A stretch of 64,000 nucleotides of DNA from UBA10908 sp964608965. GTDB lineage: Bacteria > Bacillota > Clostridia > Peptostreptococcales > Anaerovoracaceae. The DNA lies in the NCBI GenBank assembly GCA_964608965.1, contig CAZSPZ010000001.1:1-64000 (forward strand). Direction: 5' to 3'. Below the pieces are notes generated by a model. It was given only the letters and a program-made list of their open reading frames with translations, made no database searches and was not told the origin of the DNA. The position numbers were made by a program, and so were the translations under genes. Shown piece by piece: positions 59,495 to 64,000 of the stretch (its first letter is position 1; every line of letters starts with the position of its first letter).

Positions 59495-60711
59495 TCAGCA
59501 TAAAAAAGAATCTGCTTATTTTTCTTGTGATCATTGCGCTGGTTGCAGGCGCCTCGGGTATGGCCATGTACATGGGAATCAACATTTCCAATCTGGCCGG
59601 ATTTTCCGGAAACGAAGGGAATGTGACAATTTCCGCCTCCGATTACGAAGAGTACCAATATTTCAAGAAAACGTATGATAAAGTCGATTCGCTTCGCGCA
59701 TATATTGCAGAAAATTACTACAAGGAAGTAAGCCAGGAAGATTTAGACACAGGTATTCTCAAAGGTCTGTTCCTAGGGCTTGGCGATTACTATTCCTATT
59801 ACATGACTGCGGAAGAATATGAGTCCATTTTGATTTCTCTTACCGGAGAGTATTCCGGCGTAGGCATCACCCTGTCTCCAAACGACGATGGCTATATCGA
59901 GGTGATTGCTCCTACTGAAGGTTCTCCCGCAGAAGACGCGGGAATAAAAAGAGGGGATATTGTTTTGTCGGTTGACGGTGTGGAATATATCGGCGCCGAA
60001 ATAGACACTGCCGCTGCGGCGATCCGCGGGAAAGCGGGAACGCGCGTAAATTTAATCATCCTTCGCGACGGCGCGGAATTGGAATTTAACCTGCGCCGGG
60101 AAAAAATTGTATCGAAGACGGTCAAATCTGAAATTCTTGCCGACAATATCGGTTATATCAGGATCATCGCATTCGAGGAGAGTACTTACGAGGATTTCAA
60201 AGCAGCACTTTACGATATGGAAGCCAAAGTTGTGGATGGTCTTGTGATCGATCTTCGAGATAATCCGGGCGGTCTTGTCGATTCGTGCATAGAAATCGCA
60301 GATCTCCTTATGGATAAAGGCACCGTAGTCTACAGCGAAAACCAGTCAGGGGAAAGAGAATATTATACGACGAAAGACGGCGCTACCGATATTCCGTTTG
60401 TGCTTCTGGTCAACGGCGGTTCTGCCTCTGCTTCGGAAATTTTATCTGCGGGAATTCAGGACAACGATGCCGGCGAGATAGTAGGAACGCAGACTTACGG
60501 AAAAGGTGTCATTCAGCAGATGGACCAACTCACAGACGGCAGCGCGGTAAAGTTGACGATTCTGCAATACTATTCTCCCAACGGCAAAGTGATACACGAA
60601 ATAGGCATTACGCCCGACTACGTGGTGGAACTTTTGGACAAAGACTACGATGCACAGGGAGAAATCATTGTGGACAGGCAATTGAATAAAGCCTTGGAGT
60701 TATTGAAGTAA
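59491..60711 (+). CDS. ctpA: C-terminal processing peptidase (S41, CtpA-like)
   Basis: A 406-residue exported serine protease with an N-terminal membrane anchor (about 7-27), a PDZ domain (GVGITLSPNDDGYIEV near 115-200) and the S41 catalytic core: LRDNPGG, the Ser in GGSASASEIL and the Lys in GTQTYGKG. It matures or degrades envelope proteins. Such proteases commonly follow ftsEX and M23 genes and may regulate the hydrolase, as Prc does for a Gram-negative hydrolase; that link here is inference. Confidence 0.93.
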   Translation: MISIKKNLLIFLVIIALVAGASGMAMYMGINISNLAGFSGNEGNVTISASDYEEYQYFKKTYDKVDSLRAYIAENYYKEVSQEDLDTGILKGLFLGLGDYYSYYMTAEEYESILISLTGEYSGVGITLSPNDDGYIEVIAPTEGSPAEDAGIKRGDIVLSVDGVEYIGAEIDTAAAAIRGKAGTRVNLIILRDGAELEFNLRREKIVSKTVKSEILADNIGYIRIIAFEESTYEDFKAALYDMEAKVVDGLVIDLRDNPGGLVDSCIEIADLLMDKGTVVYSENQSGEREYYTTKDGATDIPFVLLVNGGSASASEILSAGIQDNDAGEIVGTQTYGKGVIQQMDQLTDGSAVKLTILQYYSPNGKVIHEIGITPDYVVELLDKDYDAQGEIIVDRQLNKALELLK

Positions 60712-60722
60712 TTTATGAAAGC

Positions 60723-60754
60723 AAAAAAGCAGGCCGTACAGCCTGCTTTTTTTT
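60723..60754 (+). terminator. Terminator of the ftsEX-ctpA unit
   Basis: AAAAAAGCAGGC and GCCTGCTTTTTT with a six-base loop and a long T run. It is also A-rich on the far side and can stop the leftward yerC-like transcript. Confidence 0.95.
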
Positions 60755-60767
60755 ACTATTTTTTAGG

Positions 60768-61067
60768 CTATTTTCTCTCTTCCAACCGCTTTAATATGGT
60801 CGAATAACCTTCTGCTCCATAAACCAAGCACTTGTTTACACGGCTTATCGTGGCAGCGCTTGCATTGGTGACAGATGCAATCTCGTGGTAAGTTTTGCCT
60901 TCTTTCAGCATTCTTGCAACTTCCCAGCGCTGAGAGATGGCCTGGAGCTCCTTGATTGTCATAAGATCTTCGAAGAACCGATAACATTCCTCGCTGCTTT
61001 CTAATGCCATAATGGCACGAAAGAGCTCATCGTTTTCCCCGGACTTGAATTTAGAAACGTAAGCCAT
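60768..61067 (-). CDS. YerC/YecD family TrpR-like regulator
   Basis: A 99-residue helical DNA-binding protein with the Trp-repressor-type helix-turn-helix KELQAISQRWEVARML, GKTYHEIASVTNASAATISRV at about residues 60-80. Members act as small transcription factors of mostly unknown effector. The ATG at 61067 has AGAGGA upstream; the open frame begins at 61130 without one. Divergent from the ATPase gene; the intergenic space carries the riboswitch, so a protein operator is not needed to explain control of that gene. Confidence 0.88.
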   Translation of the reverse strand: MAYVSKFKSGENDELFRAIMALESSEECYRFFEDLMTIKELQAISQRWEVARMLKEGKTYHEIASVTNASAATISRVNKCLVYGAEGYSTILKRLEERK

Positions 61068-61140
61068 GGCAATCCTCTTTCTTTCTTTAGCGCTATAGTG
61101 TACAACTGTGTCAACCTTATTGTAATACAAGCTTTACCGT

Positions 61141-61169
61141 TTGACAAGCATAATGGCATAAAGTATAAT
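61141..61169 (+). promoter_or_regulatory. Consensus promoter of the cation ATPase
   Basis: TTGACA (61141-61146) and TATAAT (61164-61169) with the ideal 17-base spacing. Transcription should start about 61176, leaving a leader of about 185 bases. Confidence 0.92.
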
Positions 61170-61200
61170 TACGCCATGATAAATAGCCCCGCTGTAATGC

Positions 61201-61345
61201 AATTGCAAGGGAGTAGCTTTAAGCCGATGATCAACAATCCGCTGATGTCGCAAGACATGAGCTGGTCTCGGCCCCAAAGAGGTAGCCAGACTTACAATTA
61301 CGGTTCGCATGTGTTATTGCGCACTGTTTTTGGGGTCTGCTTTTA
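61201..61345 (+). promoter_or_regulatory. yybP-ykoY (Mn2+) riboswitch: aptamer and expression platform
   Basis: The aptamer closes with AATTGCAAG (61201-61209) and CTTACAATT (61291-61299), one mismatch. Directly inside are AAGGGAGTAGC at the 5' side and AGCCAGAC at the 3' side, resembling the GGGGAGTAGC and AGCAAGAC elements of known yybP-ykoY RNAs. The expression platform may use GGCCCCAAA (61270-61278), which can pair with TTTGGGGTC (61329-61337) ahead of TTTT at 61341; this hairpin competes with the aptamer, so metal binding would permit read-through. The downstream gene is a P-type ATPase, a common target of this riboswitch. The inner stems were not fully modelled. Confidence 0.78.
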
Positions 61346-61361
61346 ATATTCGGAGGAAAAT

Positions 61362-64000
61362 ATGCAACAACTAAAAAAACAAGAAGTACTGGAAAAACTG
61401 AACGTAGATGTCTCCATGGGTTTAAGTACGGCAGAGGCCGAGAAGCGCTTGACAGAATACGGACCTAATGCATTCCAGGAAAAGAAACCTAAAACGTTGG
61501 TTCAGATGTTTTTTGCCCAGCTCAAAGACCCAATGATTTATATTCTTATGGGTGCTGTCGTCATTTCTTTTGTACTTAGGGAATTCAGCGATGCTATTAT
61601 CATCGTAGCCGTTATCTTGCTGAATGCCGTTGTCGGTGTCGTCCAGGAGGCAAAAGCCGAAAAATCTCTGGAAGCTCTTAAAAAACTGTCCAGCCCGGTG
61701 GCAATGGTTCGAAGAGACGGCAAAGTACTGGAATTACCTGCCGCACAGCTTGTTCCCGGAGACATTGTCCTGCTCGAAGCCGGGCGTATCGTTCCCGCAG
61801 ATTTGAGGTTGATATCCTCCGTTAATTTAAAGATAGAAGAGTCGGCCTTGACCGGCGAATCTGTTCCCGTGGAGAAGGATTCGGAGTTTGTTGCTGTAGG
61901 AGATATACCCTTGGGTGATCGAGTGAATATGGCCTACCTGTCCACCGCAGTATCCTATGGACGAGGAGAGGGTGTCGTAAGCTATACCGGCATGCAGACT
62001 GAAATCGGGAAGATCGCGAAAATGATTTCAGAAGCAACGACGGAAATGACGCCCCTGCAAAAACGTCTGGCCGACCTTGGAAAAGTTTTGGGCATCGTTG
62101 CCGTCGTTCTTTGTTTGGGATTATTCGGCGTGGCTGTTTTGCAGGGAAGAGACTTGATTGACATGTTGATCACGGCCATATCTCTTGCGGTTGCAGCAAT
62201 ACCCGAAGGCCTGCCTGCTGTCGTCACCATCGTGCTGGCTCTGGGTGTTCAACGCATGGTAAAAGTGAACACGATTGTAAGACGCCTTCCTTCCGTGGAA
62301 ACTTTGGGTTCGGTGGGTATTGTCTGTTCAGATAAAACCGGAACGCTGACACAAAATAAGATGACTGTCACCAGACTGTATATGAACGATCAGATCATGG
62401 ATGCAAACAACGCTGATTACGACGATTTCCGCACGCTAATCGATGGGATGATTCTTTGTTCCGACGCTACGGCAGACGGTGAATCCAGGCTTGGCGATCC
62501 CACGGAATTGGCGTTGGTAGACCTTGGTATTGCGAAAGGTATTACCAAGGATATTTTGGAAAGCAATTCTCCAAGAGTGAACGAGCAACCTTTTGATTCT
62601 GTCCGAAAAATGATGACCACCGTGCATCAACACAAAGATGGCAATGTATTATCTTATACAAAGGGTGCCATGGACAATATTATAAAGAATTGTACGGAAA
62701 TTCTTCGAGATGGCGAGTCGTGTATCTTTACAGGACCTGATAAAGAAAATATCGAAGCTGCAGCGAAATCCATGGCCGCGGACGCTCTTCGCGTTCTTGC
62801 CCTTGCCATTCGTGTGGACAACCACAATGCGGAAGAATCAGGGTTGACTTTTGTTGGCCTTGTAGGTATGATCGACCCGCCCCGACCCGAAGCGGCCGAA
62901 GCGGTGCAAATATTCAAAGAAGCCTCCATTATCACCGTCATGATTACAGGCGATCACAAGGATACTGCCTTTGCGATTGCAAAGGAACTGGGAATTGCCG
63001 AAAGCCAGGATCAATGTATTGCGGGAGATGAACTTTCCTACATGTCGCAAGACGAACTCAACCAGCGGGTCATGCATCTTCGGGTTTTTGCCCGTGTATC
63101 CCCGGAGAATAAAGTGATGATTGTAAATGCTTTCCGTTCTCATGGCCACATCGTCTCCATGACAGGCGACGGTGTAAACGATGCCCCTTCGCTTAATGCT
63201 GCAGACATAGGTGTTGCCATGGGAATCACCGGTACCGACGTTGCAAAAGGCGCGGCAGATATGATTCTTACCGATGATAACTTTGCCAGCATCCAAAAGG
63301 CGATACACGAAGGCCGAATTATTTACAACAATATCAGAAAGACGGTGCTCTTCCTTCTTTCTTCGAATTTCGGTGAAATTATCACCATGTGCGGAAGCAT
63401 TATCGCAGGATTGTGGTCTCCTCTGCAAGCGATACACATATTGTGGGTCAATTTGATTACCGACTCTCTTCCCGCCTTAGGCCTTGGTGTAGACGAAGGA
63501 ACTCCCGGCATTATGAAGGAGAAGCCAAGAGATCCCAAAGAGAACTTGTTTGCCCATGGCGGCCTTGCCACCACCATTTTCTATGGGTCGGTCATCGCAA
63601 GTATCACGTTAGGCGCTTTCTTAATCGTGCCCATCGAAATGCTTTTGGTGGCGGGACGCGAAATTTCCGTTGCAAATATCAACGAAATGATGGCGATAGG
63701 AGAAACGTATATGCGCTGCCAAACTTACGCATTTACGACCCTTGGCGTGTCGCAATTATTCCATGCAATCGGAATGAGAGATGTAAAGACTTCTGTTTTT
63801 CGCATGAATTACTCTCGCAACAAAATGATGATGTTTGCTTTCTTCTTTGGATTGGCACTTCAGGTTGCCGTAACTGAAATCGGTTTCTTCGAAAGAATGT
63901 TTGAAACCGTTGAGCTTTCGATGATCGAGTGGGGCCGGCTCTTGATTTTAGCCACAGTGCCTCTTTGGTTCCATGAATTGCGAGTCATTTACTTTAAACT
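61362..64000 (+). CDS. P-type cation ATPase (type II, Ca2+/Mn2+), 3' end outside window
   Basis: The frame is open from ATG 61362 (GGAGG upstream) to the window edge, giving 879 residues without a stop; a family member is about 880-900 residues, so little is missing. Motifs are TGES in the actuator domain, PEGLPAVVT in helix M4, the phosphorylated Asp 324 in DKTGTLT, KGAMD for the nucleotide, TGDH, TGDGVNDAPS and NLITDSLPALGLG in M6. This is the SERCA/PMR1 group, annotated as calcium pumps. The Mn2+ riboswitch in its leader makes manganese export the more likely job, as with YoaB of Lactococcus. Confidence 0.92.
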   Translation, partial: MQQLKKQEVLEKLNVDVSMGLSTAEAEKRLTEYGPNAFQEKKPKTLVQMFFAQLKDPMIYILMGAVVISFVLREFSDAIIIVAVILLNAVVGVVQEAKAEKSLEALKKLSSPVAMVRRDGKVLELPAAQLVPGDIVLLEAGRIVPADLRLISSVNLKIEESALTGESVPVEKDSEFVAVGDIPLGDRVNMAYLSTAVSYGRGEGVVSYTGMQTEIGKIAKMISEATTEMTPLQKRLADLGKVLGIVAVVLCLGLFGVAVLQGRDLIDMLITAISLAVAAIPEGLPAVVTIVLALGVQRMVKVNTIVRRLPSVETLGSVGIVCSDKTGTLTQNKMTVTRLYMNDQIMDANNADYDDFRTLIDGMILCSDATADGESRLGDPTELALVDLGIAKGITKDILESNSPRVNEQPFDSVRKMMTTVHQHKDGNVLSYTKGAMDNIIKNCTEILRDGESCIFTGPDKENIEAAAKSMAADALRVLALAIRVDNHNAEESGLTFVGLVGMIDPPRPEAAEAVQIFKEASIITVMITGDHKDTAFAIAKELGIAESQDQCIAGDELSYMSQDELNQRVMHLRVFARVSPENKVMIVNAFRSHGHIVSMTGDGVNDAPSLNAADIGVAMGITGTDVAKGAADMILTDDNFASIQKAIHEGRIIYNNIRKTVLFLLSSNFGEIITMCGSIIAGLWSPLQAIHILWVNLITDSLPALGLGVDEGTPGIMKEKPRDPKENLFAHGGLATTIFYGSVIASITLGAFLIVPIEMLLVAGREISVANINEMMAIGETYMRCQTYAFTTLGVSQLFHAIGMRDVKTSVFRMNYSRNKMMMFAFFFGLALQVAVTEIGFFERMFETVELSMIEWGRLLILATVPLWFHELRVIYFK

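Noticed and set aside
61098..61346. 82-residue plus-strand open frame before the ATPase
   Set aside because: It coincides with the promoter and riboswitch; conserved RNA elements explain the stretch and no ribosome site is present.
61362..64000. Frameshifted or truncated ATPase
   Set aside because: The frame is intact to the last base; the missing end is due to the window edge.

Overview
The window reads as a chromosomal segment of a low-to-mid GC, Gram-positive anaerobe of the class Clostridia. Supporting this are strong AGGAGG-type ribosome binding sites, near-consensus SigA promoters, U-tailed hairpin terminators, FabK instead of FabI, a FabT-like MarR regulator heading the fatty acid operon, a split transketolase, NADP-type glutamate dehydrogenase, S-layer homology (SLH) proteins with CsaB, and several HD-GYP/GGDEF proteins. 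Order- or family-level placement (for example near Anaerovoracaceae) would be a guess. I saw no rRNA, tRNA, CRISPR array, insertion sequence or prophage. Gene density is high and no gene-free stretch exceeds about 300 bases.

Layout. (1) 1-5.9 kb: the end of uvrA, then a tight pncB / alpha-beta hydrolase / ung operon, then a lemA - DUF2207 membrane pair closed by a terminator. (2) 6-11.4 kb: a purine salvage operon, xpt plus a complete BMP-type nucleoside ABC transporter. (3) 11.5-16.8 kb: an Fe-S CCG protein, an AdaA-like regulator, a leftward SPFH protein followed by a 55-residue ribbon-helix-helix microprotein, gdhA, and nnrD. (4) 16.9-30.4 kb: a cell-surface region with a small exported protein, an SLH-anchored phosphodiester glycosidase, a glycosyltransferase-CsaB fusion, another glycosyltransferase, a DUF4330 protein, an O-antigen-ligase-like polymerase, GNAT and TraX genes, and a glycine-rich repeat SLH protein. 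(5) 30.5-38 kb: mixed genes (YczE-like, nudC, Rieske, a lipoprotein, an HD-GYP/DUF5317 pair with an unknown protein and a micro-ORF upstream, and an MFS exporter). (6) 38.1-48.7 kb: a full type II fatty acid synthesis and acetyl-CoA carboxylase operon (fabT-like, fabH, acpP, fabK, fabD, fabG, a second flavoprotein, fabF, accB, fabZ, accC, accD, accA). (7) 48.8-53.8 kb: a GGDEF protein, a nucleotide-sugar dehydrogenase divergent from a TagA/WecG transferase, and a split transketolase. (8) 53.8-60.8 kb: a degenerate MinD-like ATPase, ftsE, ftsX, a coiled-coil M23 hydrolase, recJ and a CtpA protease. (9) 60.8-64 kb: a YerC/TrpR-like regulator divergent from a P-type cation ATPase that runs off the window and is preceded by a probable yybP-ykoY manganese riboswitch.

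How the parts fit. CsaB pyruvylates the secondary cell wall polymer that SLH domains bind, so region 4 encodes both the anchor and two anchored proteins. The dehydrogenase and TagA pair in region 7 could feed the same class of wall polymer. FtsEX in region 8 is the known activator of coiled-coil M23 or CHAP hydrolases of the kind encoded directly behind it.

The most interesting leads are the second FMN enzyme inside the fatty acid operon, which carries a C-X3-C-X3-C-X7-C cluster and could be a FabX-like unsaturated fatty acid enzyme; the Mn2+ riboswitch, which re-labels a 'calcium' ATPase as a likely manganese exporter; the lysine-less MinD-like protein with a structured leader in front of ftsEX; and the unannotated microproteins at 12836-13003 and 35747-35824.
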